This document shows positions 10,400 through 19,506 of a stretch of DNA of 64,000 bases, piece after piece (the stretch's first letter is position 1; each line of letters starts with the position of its first letter). Made by a program: the position numbers and the translations under genes. Under the pieces are notes generated by a model. It was given only the letters and a program-made list of their open reading frames with translations. It searched no databases and had not been told where the DNA came from. Origin of the DNA: Chondrus crispus (Eukaryota > Rhodophyta > Florideophyceae > Gigartinales > Gigartinaceae); NCBI RefSeq assembly GCF_000350225.1, contig NW_005179090.1:166628-230627 (forward strand), given 5' to 3'.

Positions 10400-11693
10400 C
10401 TCGCACGGTGCCCTCCGTCGATGATGGGCACCCCGCCGGCTGATCGCCGGGGCCGGCGTGACTTCCCTCGGCGGTCTTATTTTCCGGGGAGCTTGGTCGG
10501 CCAACTCCCCCTCTCCCGGCTTGCACGTCCAAGTCGGTGAGATGCAGCGCGTGTGCGATCTCCGCCCCGACTCGGCGCTCGGGCGTCAGGATCGCCAGCG
10601 GATTGCGCTTCGCGTAACCGACGACGGTGCGCTTCGGGAGCCGCCTCGCTTGGCGCGAAAAATTGGCCACGATCACGTCGAAGGTCTGGTTCGGTAAAAC
10701 CTCGGCTACACCGTTCGTGAGCCTCACTCCGTGCCGACGTTGGAGTGACGGCTTGGGTTCCAAGAAAACGAGCCCGCTCCCCGCGGTAGTGACGCGTATC
10801 CGTGCTTGCGACATCGCGGGGATCGTGACCCATCGGGCGACACGGATCGGCTGTGGGGCTTCTTTGCGTACGTCGGCCCGACTTGACTGGCGACCGTGGC
10901 GCCGGGTTGGAGGAGACGGCTCCCCCTTCCCATCTACAATGGCGACGGAGCCACCTTGTCGGAGCTCGGGCCTCTGCGCATCGATGTCGATACTTCGAAC
11001 ATGCGCATCGATGAACGCCGTGCCCAGGAGGACGGGCACCGCGAGCTGGTCGGCAACCACGAACGGAATGCCGAACGTCGTGTTCCGCAGTCGGACGGCC
11101 AGCTGCACGACCGCAGTCAGCTTGAGCGGGTTACTGTTCGCGCCTGCCAACCGTGGCAGGCGTGCGTCGCGTACGACGTAGCGCGTCCAATCGGGAGGAA
11201 GGTCAGCCTTCCTCACCAAGTTATACCCCGAGCAGGTATCGACTGCAATGGTATGAGGCTTGAACGCGTTCCCCTCGGTTGCGATCGAGCCGAGGACGTT
11301 GTATATCTTCGATGTCATCAAGCAGATGACACCGTCGACTACCTTCGGCGACGACGGCTCGGCCAGGTCGTTTCGCTTGGGCCGCCGGCGCCGGTTCCGG
11401 CTTCTCTTCCGTGGTCTTCTGCCTCGGTCGCGGGGCGTCCGTCGGTCGGTGACGTCCTCGCGGCAAGTCGCGTCCGTACGCGACTTGATTTCTTTTGGAG
11501 GCCCCGGACACACGTGGGTCGGGCTGCCTGCCCGTTCGATGCGCTCCTTATTTGGCACGTGGCTCACGGTGGCCACGGTGCCTTCCTCTAGGCGTGCCGG
11601 GCTCTCGGTGGCCTCGGCGCCTTCGTCCTCCCGCACCTGACTTACGGAAGTCTCGGTGCGCTCGTGCGGGGCCGAGGGGAATATTATCGGCAA
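10400..11693 (-). pseudogene. Gypsy protease region
   Basis: This holds an aspartic-protease-like segment: the catalytic motif appears as AVDTCSGYNLVRKADL, followed by LGTAFIDAHVRSIDI, which matches the second conserved protease strand (LG..F...). Most gypsy proteases have D-S/T-G, and here a Cys stands between the Thr and the Ser-Gly. Low-complexity charged sequence precedes it. The downstream RT frame overlaps at 10137-10365 in another frame. Confidence 0.7.
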
Positions 11694-11782
11694 ACATTCC
11701 CCTCCTCCGCCGGAGTAGAATCGTAACGGGTCTAGGTTGGTGTGACAAGACGGCTCACGCGACCGCGCGAACGTAACCGTCT

Positions 11783-12772
11783 TTACGGGGTTTTCGAACC
11801 ACCCGAGCTGTCGGAGCTACCGGCCCTGCTATCGTTAGCTAGCGCGTCAACGGGTCCCTGGCCGTGGTGGTGCGCGTCGTTCCTCCACCCTGGCTGGGCA
11901 TCCTCTACGAAGTAATTGGATGCTTCGCCTCCTTGAATTGCAACGTCCGGCCGTTGCAATATTTGAGGGGCGGCGAGAACCGGTTCTCCTCCGCCTCCTT
12001 CCGTGGGCTGGGGGTTCGGATCCCCAACCCAATCTTGGAGGTACATGATGGCGTTCTGTACCCCTTGGGGCAACTGGGGACGGCCCCAGTCGCCTCTTCC
12101 ATCTCGACGGAGATACCGCGTATCCATCTGACGAGTGTCACGCCGATCCCTTTGATCGGTTCCCGGGTGTCGATACCCGCCTTCGCGAGGGGCGAAACGG
12201 ACGCCCCCACCCGATCGGTTCGGGTCTCCTCGCCGCGGGCCTCGGTCTTCCCGCGTAGACTGCTGGATGAGATTGCGCATCCCGGGGCGCGTCTCCATCT
12301 CTATCTGATAGCCGTAGTTCCTGTACGCCGTGAACTGACGTTGTTCAGGCGACAGGAACAGGCACTCGTACATGGCGTGGCCGTACGTCCGGCACAGCCA
12401 ACAAACGTACGCGCTGCCATCGGTCGACGCGAACGCCGCCGCGTGACGTGCCTCCTCGTCGGTGAGTCGAGGCACGTAAGGCGGCACGTGATCCCCTTCT
12501 CGACGGGAGATATCCAGCTCTGCCATGTTGTGGTTCGGACCACCCGTGGCTTTTGGCGTGCTCGCGAACGCCGTCGCGTAGCTTCCGGTCAATCCCGTGG
12601 AAGCTGGCGTTGGAGGTCGGCCTCCTGGGCTGTCGAAGCCTTGCGTAATGAGGACAGGGTCGGCCTGCCACTCATCTTCTCCAATGTGGAGGGAGGTCGC
12701 CGGCGAACTTGTTCCGTGCGACCTCGGAGTTCGGACTCCCTTCGCTGCCGGCTTCGGATCCGGCAGCTGCAA
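11783..12772 (-). pseudogene. Gypsy nucleocapsid with CCHC zinc knuckle
   Basis: The minus-strand ORF carries a single retroviral-type zinc knuckle, CWLCRTYGHAMYEC (C-x2-C-x4-H-x4-C), followed by an Arg/Gly-rich RNA-binding tail (GPRRGDPNRSGGGVRF). This identifies the C-terminal part of gag. Frames before (gag capsid) and after (protease) do not connect directly. Confidence 0.8.
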
Positions 12773-12826
12773 TCCGCGGCGGGCGCAGTAGGTTGTTGCC
12801 TCAGCCGTGGCAATACGGCGAATCGT

Positions 12827-14351
12827 TTAGAGTTCGGTCTTCTGTTGTCCGGGCAACCTTTGCATCGTCTCTGCCACTGCGGCCCGGGTCGCAGTGGACA
12901 ACCCGCGCACGAAGTAGTGCGCGAGGGCTTGTTCTGAGAACACGGCCGTGCATCGGAACGCGGCGGATTCCAGCCGGTCTGCGAACGTGTTCTCGGTTTC
13001 GTGAGGGAGCTGTCGCGCCGACGCGACAGCATCAAACGCTTCCCCTAACACGTCGTCGGTTAGGTAGCGTTTGATAAATTGGTTGACGAGAGCAGGCCAG
13101 CTCGTATCGTCGTGGAGCTGGGCGGCGCGGAGGCCGCGCATGGTGTAACTCGTATACAACCGCTTCGCGTCTCGCTCGAGGAAGTGAGCGAAGACACGGA
13201 CTGCAACACCTTCGGTCAGGTGCTGGGCATTGAGGGTTATCCGGATATCCTTCAGGAACGGGAGCAACTGAATCGCATCAGTACCGTCGAAGCTCTTCAT
13301 CGTGGGGCGGAGCCCACGGCAGCGTTGGATGTACTTGGCGATCCGTTCCGCGTCACCCGAAGTAACGAGCCTCGAGGTATTGTCCAACCGATACATGCAG
13401 TAGTTCGCGGCGGCGTTGAACTCCTGTATCATGGTGTGGACGGGCTCGACCCCAGGTTCGGCGGGACCCCACGTTCCGAACGGAGTGACGGGCAATGTTC
13501 GGACGTGGACGGGGCCGGGATGCGCGGTAAGATCCGCCGGCTGGTAGCCGCCCCAGCGAGGATCGAAGGGGAGAATCGGTTCCCCTGATCCGCGGGCGAC
13601 TCCTCCACGGCCCTGGTCGAGTTCGGTCGGTACCCGTCGTGACTGCCGCATGCTTCCGGGGGGCATGCGGCAGGGCTTGAGTCTCGTACGCGAAGTTCGC
13701 GTCCGCCGTCGGTTTGATGTCCTCCGCCCTCCGGCTGGTGACGGCACCAGCCGGGGGCCACTCTTGCGATCCGGACGTGACCGGAGGAACAGTGGCACCG
13801 GGCCTACTCGAGGAGGCTCCGGCCGGCCTCTCGGCCGAGGTCTGTTCCATCTCACGGGCACGGCGGCGCGTTGAGTTAAGTTCCGCCGCCATGTGCGCGA
13901 ACGCTCCCATCTGTTCGGCAGATGGGAAGGGTTGCGGGTCTCGTCGAACCCCGGAGTTTGCACTCGCGGGTCGACCCGCAACCTCTATGGCGCGGGAATC
14001 AATGCGCGCGCCCTCGACCAGCACCACACGGGCGTGTAGCTGGTCGACGAGCGCGCGCAGGTTCTCCAAGGACTGAGTTACGCGCTCGAACCTTCCTTCG
14101 CGAAGGGAGCGCAAATCTTCCATACAGCGGGCGTAGACGCTGTCGGAGACGTCGATACGGAGAGATTTACGGACATCCTCGAAGTACTCGGCGATGCGAT
14201 CGTACATCGCGCAAGCGCGTCCTTCCGAGAAGTCGGGCGACGGATCGCGGTCCCGAGGACCTGCGTCGCCATCGCCCACTTGGACGCGTAGCAAGGCCTC
14301 TCGCACATCCGCCGGCTCAGATCGGGTCGAGGTCGGGTACTCGGCGCTCAT
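12827..14351 (-). pseudogene. Gypsy gag, matrix and capsid part, frameshifted
   Basis: Two overlapping frames make up gag. The first starts at an ATG at 14351 (MSAEYPTSTRSEPADV) and has a coiled-coil-like stretch (SLENLRALVDQLHARVVLVE) and a Pro/Arg-rich part. Homology then moves to the frame ending at 12827, with the capsid-like helical region (SFDGTDAIQLLPFLKDIR, WPALVNQFIKRYL, ENTFADRLESAAF, ALAHYFVRGLS). The latter is the usual retrotransposon gag pattern. The frameshift lies between about 13750 and 13600. Confidence 0.75.
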
Positions 14352-15044
14352 CTCAACGCGTACGGACGCGGACGTAAAGGACAACCTTCTCGGCGTGATC
14401 TTGAAGGTCTTCTAGGTCGGGAGATCAGTGTCGTATAAACACCCCAGACACGGCGGAGGGGGTGTTCGCGATGTTCGGCGGAAGACCCTGGATCGGCGTA
14501 CCGAGGGTCTTGAACCAACCAACGCCACCGGAAGCGGGCCGGTAGCGGGTGGTAGAGCGTGGTCGGCGAGGACGCGCGCGTAGGCGAATGGATCGACGCC
14601 TCGACGCCCCGGAGCAGTACCGGTTGACCATCCGGTACTGACGGGCGGAGGCGGATCGCAGCTCGCCGCGGTGTCGCGCGCGTCCACTAACTACCCGCTC
14701 GGTGGTAACTACTCGCAGAACGGCGGTGTTCGTAGAGTAAGCTGGGTGGTCGACCGTCGGTGGAGGGTTGCCTAGCTTGGTCCCCTCCGCCGGCGGTCGC
14801 TCCCTATATTTATTGTACAAGTTAATTAACCGTCTACAGTACAGTATGGACTGTGCTGTAGTTGGGTTACTGTAGACAGTGCGGGCCGGCCCGCACTGTA
14901 ACGGTGTCAGCCGTCGGGGCTGACAACACACGTGTGCTACACGTAGGGTACACGTGTTGGTGCGCGCGCGCTGTAAGGTATGCGCGCGCACGCTGCAAGG
15001 TCCGTACCTTACAGCGTTAGATCTAATTCTAAATCTAATATATA
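14352..15044. other. Probable 5' LTR and leader of the gypsy element
   Basis: No protein is encoded. On the minus strand the sequence is rich in short palindromes (TGTCAGCC/GGCTGACA, GTGCGGGCC/GGCCCGCAC, ACACGTGT) and includes AATAAATATA at about 14810. It reaches CTAGAAGACC just upstream of gag. A start near 14920 and an end near 14425 would give an LTR of about 0.5 kb, but no second copy is present to confirm it. The pogo-like transposon starts directly beyond it. Confidence 0.4.
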
Positions 15045-17551
15045 CAGAGTAAAGTCCCTTTCCAGTGACAAAAAAGGGGTTCCACCAATTGGGGCGTTTT
15101 TGTCACTACAGAGGGAATGTCACTGTAGCGAGTATTCTCTGCAATGCTCATGTAAGCAGTTCATGCACGCTGTACCTGACTCCGTCCCCAAACGATACAT
15201 CGATTGTGTCGCAATATACCAACATGCAACGTAAACACCTCACCAGCGTAAAGTTCTCTGCGAGGTGCCCTTCGAGTACCGAGACCTTCCTTCCTGTTCC
15301 GTCACGCCCCCATCCCCTCTGAACCCCTCAAATCACGCCCCCTCTGGTATGATGTCGATGGCAGAACCAACGAATCAAGCCAGAAAGCGAAGTCACACTC
15401 TCCTTACCACGAAGAAGGAGGCCTTGCGCCTCCTCGGCGCACGTGACGATGGAACCTTCGGACGACCTTACCTCAACCCAAAAAACCAACAGCCATATAC
15501 CGTGAAGTCAATAGCAGAATTTCTGCACGTCCAAAGGACTGCTGTCTACAACTGGAAAAGAAACGCCCCTGCCATTATGCAGACTGATGAGTCACTAAAA
15601 AGCAACAAGAGACGGAAAACAATTAGAAAATGCGACCACCCAGAACTAGATCAAGCAGTGAATACTTACATCCGAAGCAGGATTAACTACTTACGAGGTG
15701 AGTCTATCTTTAGAGAAGATGTCATACGAAAGATTGCCTTCGAGATCCGAGACGAGATGGTAACTAAATTGGAAACCAAATTGGTAACTAACGAGAGCCA
15801 ACCAGAAAGAGCTCTTTTGGAGGATAGAATGTTCTCTTTGAAAGCATTTAAAGGTAGCAAGCATTGGTTTCATAACTTTATGGATCGGAACCACCTGGCA
15901 AGTTTTAAACCTCGAGGACAGAACGGCATGCATGAGGCCAAATTCGTAGAGGATGCCAGATCAAGGTTGTGCCGATTAGTTTGCACAACAAGCCCGACAG
16001 ATCTCATGAATACAGATGAGGTAGCTGTACTGTATCGCTCATTCCCTTCACGTACAGTGGGTACTACAGATCGAGCGTCCTTCTACACAAGAATCAAGGA
16101 TAGGCTCACAGCTGTTCTCACTGTATTTGCGGATGGAGTTAAAGCACCTTTGGTTATAATAGGAAAGTCAAAGAGGCCTAAATCATTTCTTAAGCGTTTC
16201 GACCCAACGCGAGATTTGGGAATATACTATTATAATCAAGGTCATGCTTGGAATACACAATATCTTTGGGGGAAACAGGTCACTGCACTAGATAAAGCAG
16301 CTGCCACTCAAGGTCGAAAAGTTTTACATCTGGTGGACAACTGCTCGGCGCATGCTATTGATTACAGCAGCTTTAAAAATGTCGAGACCCAGTTTCTGCC
16401 ACCCAACCTCACATCTGTGGTACAGCCTGTAGACGCCTCCATTGGAAGATCTTTTAAAGCGGCATTTAGGAGGTTGTTGGTTAATCACGTACTGGAGTAT
16501 GTCAATGTACAGATGGCGAAACCCCCTGAGTGTCGAGAGTCATTTAAGCTGTCAAAAGCTGTGACGATTTATGATGCGGTGTGTATGATGGCAACAGCGT
16601 GGAACCTCGTGCCGACAAAGGTGGTTATTAATGGTTGGCTGAGTTGTGACATACTGGCACCTTATCAAGACAGAGAGCTCCGTGCTGCTTTATTATCTGC
16701 CACAGATTGTGGGAAGAGTGCCAAGCTGCCACACAGTGGAACACCGTTACAAATACAGAACACAATATCTGAGCATCGGTCACGGGAAGCAAAGCGTCAG
16801 GGCGCTGACTATCTTAAATATCTTGAGAACACTACTGTACAAAGTGATGTTGACTGTACAAACCATAACATAACGCAACCTGAATGGCTCGATGGTGTTA
16901 TGGAGCACTTGGCTGATGATCTCAGGGGACTCGAGAATTGCTCCGTTATTGATAATTTAGACGTTTCTGAACTCAGTTCTTTTTTTAATGCGGAACAAGA
17001 GGAGGATACAAGCCATCCGATTGAGGGTAATTATATTCACGATGTGGTCTCGTGTGTGTTGGACAGTGATAATTCTGCCGAGGGAGCCGAGGATGAGGAT
17101 GCCGATGCTATTGAGGCACCCCCGAAAGGCTCTGTGGGTCGTTGGCAAGCATCAGCACGTGCTCTTATTTGTGAGACTGAGGTGCTGCTCGCTGAGAGCC
17201 ATCCAGCGATTAACAGCTCTCGTTCTCGGGAGATGCTGCAGCTTCTCAGGGTTGAACTTGCCCAAACTGGACTGTACAGGAGCCGAAACTCACGCCAGAA
17301 AAAAATCACCCACTACTTTTCGCGCAAAGAGTCTCAAAAATAAAGAAAAATCTATCACATGAACAGTTACAAGTCCAATATATTTGTCACTATACAGAGT
17401 TTGTCACTGTAGGCGAGCGTGTCATTATTCTGGGGAGAATCGGCCATTAGGGGGCCATATGAGGAGGGGGTTCGCCTTGAGACGGCATATCTGTCACAAG
17501 AACAGGGACTGTCATTACTTGAGGCCGTCAGTCGAGAGGGACTTTACTCTG
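15045..17551 (+). mobile_element. Pogo/Tigger-like DNA transposon, apparently complete
   Basis: The element is flanked by TA on both sides (15043-15044 and 17552-17553), the target duplication of Tc1/mariner-pogo elements. Its ends are inverted copies: CAGAGTAAAGTCCCT is identical at both tips and similarity extends to about 25 bp (ending TGAC). Inside each end lies a subterminal block with GTCACT..CAGAG and TGTCACTGTAG-CGAG (15103-15133 and 17385-17416), present in direct rather than inverted orientation. It carries one uninterrupted transposase gene. Intact ends, duplication and gene suggest recent activity. Confidence 0.92.
15349..17343 (+). CDS. Pogo/Tigger-family DDE transposase
   Basis: A 664-aa protein that would cut and paste its own element at TA sites. 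The N-terminal part has a helix-turn-helix (YTVKSIAEFLHVQRTAVYNW, about residues 50-75) and then a CENP-B-type second DNA-binding region (FSLKAFKGSKHWFHNFMDR, about 160-185). The catalytic triad is DDD: Asp223 in NTDEV, Asp330 in LVDNCSAH and Asp362 in QPVDASIGRSF, with 31 residues between the last two, as expected for pogo. An acidic tail follows, ending in KKITHYFSRK, which resembles a PCNA-binding motif (Q-x2-I-x2-F/Y-F). The start is the first in-frame ATG (15349). No stops or shifts, so it may be functional. Confidence 0.9.
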   Translation: MMSMAEPTNQARKRSHTLLTTKKEALRLLGARDDGTFGRPYLNPKNQQPYTVKSIAEFLHVQRTAVYNWKRNAPAIMQTDESLKSNKRRKTIRKCDHPELDQAVNTYIRSRINYLRGESIFREDVIRKIAFEIRDEMVTKLETKLVTNESQPERALLEDRMFSLKAFKGSKHWFHNFMDRNHLASFKPRGQNGMHEAKFVEDARSRLCRLVCTTSPTDLMNTDEVAVLYRSFPSRTVGTTDRASFYTRIKDRLTAVLTVFADGVKAPLVIIGKSKRPKSFLKRFDPTRDLGIYYYNQGHAWNTQYLWGKQVTALDKAAATQGRKVLHLVDNCSAHAIDYSSFKNVETQFLPPNLTSVVQPVDASIGRSFKAAFRRLLVNHVLEYVNVQMAKPPECRESFKLSKAVTIYDAVCMMATAWNLVPTKVVINGWLSCDILAPYQDRELRAALLSATDCGKSAKLPHSGTPLQIQNTISEHRSREAKRQGADYLKYLENTTVQSDVDCTNHNITQPEWLDGVMEHLADDLRGLENCSVIDNLDVSELSSFFNAEQEEDTSHPIEGNYIHDVVSCVLDSDNSAEGAEDEDADAIEAPPKGSVGRWQASARALICETEVLLAESHPAINSSRSREMLQLLRVELAQTGLYRSRNSRQKKITHYFSRKESQK

Positions 17552-17553
17552 TA

Positions 17554-17966
17554 GTACAATAGTCGGCGGTTATGCTACAGGCCTGGCTCTTTTTCGACAA
17601 GCTCTTCGTGAAATACCCTGCACATGGATAGGGGAATATGGAATATTTGTCGGAACCGGCTTGGAAGACACACAGGATTCGGGTCAAGGTAGTCTTCGAA
17701 TCATCGACACGGGCCTCTTCGCACGTTTTTCGAGCCAGTTGCGCGACCGAGATGTGAGGGAGAATTATTGACAGCCTGCGTTACTAATGCAGCCACACCT
17801 TGCGCATAAACACCCTCTTCCTCATCTGAAAGAGGTCATCAAGGCGCTTTTTGATATCAAGGGGAAATATGTAGATGATTGAACGCCATTCGCAGAGGTT
17901 TGCACGCAGGTTGGGGGAGCACGAGGTAGGAGAGGGGAGTATCAGAACCCCGAACACCCCCTCTCC
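17554..17966. other. Unassigned spacer between two DNA transposons
   Basis: No gene or repeat was recognised. It separates the pogo-like element from the TTAG duplication of the 8.2-kb element and may be older host or LTR sequence. Confidence 0.4.
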
Positions 17967-18006
17967 TTAGCAGTCGGTGACCTCCGGGTATTTCTCATTT
18001 GTTTTG
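17967..18006. repeat. Left TIR of the 8.2-kb element with TTAG target duplication
   Basis: TTAG (17967-17970) is followed by CAGTCGGTGACCTCC. The reverse complement of the right end reads CAGTCGGTGACCACC. Twelve bases are identical from the tip, 14 of 15 overall. Confidence 0.85.
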
Positions 18007-18480
18007 TGGCAAATTGCAGCGCATGGGGATAAAAACGGGCATTGCCGACCATCAATAAAATATGCAAAAATTAATATCTCCTGCATGGCATGCTCATCGT
18101 GAACGGTCATGTCGACCTCGGACTAGGCGAGAGCGAAGACCTGGCGAAGAAAAACCCTGTGGTGTGAGCTTCAATACTGTCCGTTTGGGCTCATTCCAAA
18201 TGGAATCGATTCGTCTCGACATACAGTATTGGCTAACATACAGTATTGGCTAGTCGCAGAAGTATGGCGGAAAGGCCTGCTGTGTCCAGGTTCTGAGCTG
18301 TAGAAGCCCGTTCTACAAAGCACCACCTCAGAGCCCCTTTAGCGAGTTCCCCGGTGCCATACCTCTACAACTTCTCCAAAAAAGCGCGATTTGTTCTTCG
18401 TTGAGTATTTGTTGTTGGTTTTTGCCTGGTGGAGGGCGTGTCGCTTTCTTGTTGAGCCCGTCAACCGTCACGTTGTGAAA

Positions 18481-19293
18481 ATGTCCACCAAAGTACTCGC
18501 AGTTCCATCTAGAAGGGCTTACGGCACGTCAGTAAGCGTTGTTACTCAAAACGTTCGAGGAAAAGGATTACAGAGCTTCTACAGGGTTCCTATACCGGTC
18601 ACAGACAGCACGCAGCAGCGGGTGTTTTTGTTGCCACATTGTCTAGCTCAGCAATTGTGGAGTAGATTTTGCAGCAGCAACGACATCGTAGGAAGTACAC
18701 AGGAAAACTCTTTTGTTGCAAAAGAAGACGCCATGCCGGGAGCATATTGTGAACCCTTCTTCAGCTGTATTCAGGAGATTCTCTTGAAAAAGTACCAGAG
18801 TAGACAATTTCTATCGACTTGGATGGTTCCGAGAAGTCTTTATGCTCTTTGGCGCTGTACGAGCTATGTCCAAGTTGAGTTGTTTGCAGATTGCCTCAAT
18901 GAAAGTGGCGTTCTACAGCACTACTGTAGTGAGGACCCAAATGACAGCTGTTTTGCGTCTCTTGGTAGTTGGGAAGCAAACGAAGAAACTGTATCTGGAG
19001 GTGCTGGCAATCCGCCTTTCGACGTATCATTTATCAGTCAGTTGTTGTCTAAGTTTGAACTCGGGGTACAGAAGTCAACCCCTTACTGTAGATGTGTGGT
19101 TTTGCCCACGGGTCCGCGGTATGAAGTACTGAATCATGTAGATTCAATCACCTCAGAAGGCCTGCAGTTGGTGGACATGCCAGCTGGCTCCTTCCCTTTC
19201 AAGAATCTTCAGAACTTACTAAGTGGTGACAAGCGCCAAGCAAAGCCTTCTTTATTTCAACGCGTTGGTATCTTTATTTGGAGAAACAGATAG
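18481..19293 (+). CDS. Unknown 270-aa protein carried by the 8.2-kb element
   Basis: I do not recognise this protein. The frame is open from 18391, but the better start is the ATG at 18481 (MSTKVLAVPSRRAYGTSVS), because the preceding ATG would add a hydrophobic leader with no other support. The product has no obvious membrane span, many Ser and Cys residues (CSSNDIVG, YCRCVVLPTGPR) and no P-loop or acidic catalytic signature. It is uninterrupted, in contrast to the partner gene, and ends 213 bp from the converging stop at 19507. Its position between the TIRs makes it probable cargo of the transposon. It might be an accessory DNA-binding or targeting factor, but that is speculation. Confidence 0.6.
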   Translation: MSTKVLAVPSRRAYGTSVSVVTQNVRGKGLQSFYRVPIPVTDSTQQRVFLLPHCLAQQLWSRFCSSNDIVGSTQENSFVAKEDAMPGAYCEPFFSCIQEILLKKYQSRQFLSTWMVPRSLYALWRCTSYVQVELFADCLNESGVLQHYCSEDPNDSCFASLGSWEANEETVSGGAGNPPFDVSFISQLLSKFELGVQKSTPYCRCVVLPTGPRYEVLNHVDSITSEGLQLVDMPAGSFPFKNLQNLLSGDKRQAKPSLFQRVGIFIWRNR

Positions 19294-19506
19294 TACTTGG
19301 TGCAACACCCGCCACCTAATGATGTAGAGCACGTTTATCGTCTTTGGATAGAAATAATGATGCATAACAGTAGGAAAGTAGTATTGTTTGATGAAGCTTT
19401 CGAGAAGGCTTTTCCGTTCCATTTTCGTAGTGACAGGAGAGCACTACCGCAATTTTATGCACATGTCTTCTGAAATGAGTGAATGGGACATCTGCAAACT
19501 ACTTAA

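Larger units (their letters stand above)
7057..14940 (-). mobile_element. Degenerate Ty3/gypsy retrotransposon of chromovirus type
   Basis: On the minus strand the order is gag (14351-12827), zinc-knuckle nucleocapsid (12772-11783), protease (11693-10400), RT (10365 to about 9540), RNase H (about 9350-8900), integrase (8806-7643) and a chromodomain (about 7300-7145). RT-RNase H before integrase is diagnostic of Ty3/gypsy. Each domain is readable but lies in different frames. A tryptophan codon in RT has become TGA, and a 27-bp insertion carries a further stop, so the copy cannot act by itself. LTR borders are uncertain. The probable 5' LTR and leader lie between about 14400 and 14940. Confidence 0.88.

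Noticed and set aside
11864-12937. 357-codon plus-strand frame
   Set aside because: Antisense to gypsy gag and the zinc-knuckle region; high GC makes long mirror frames common.
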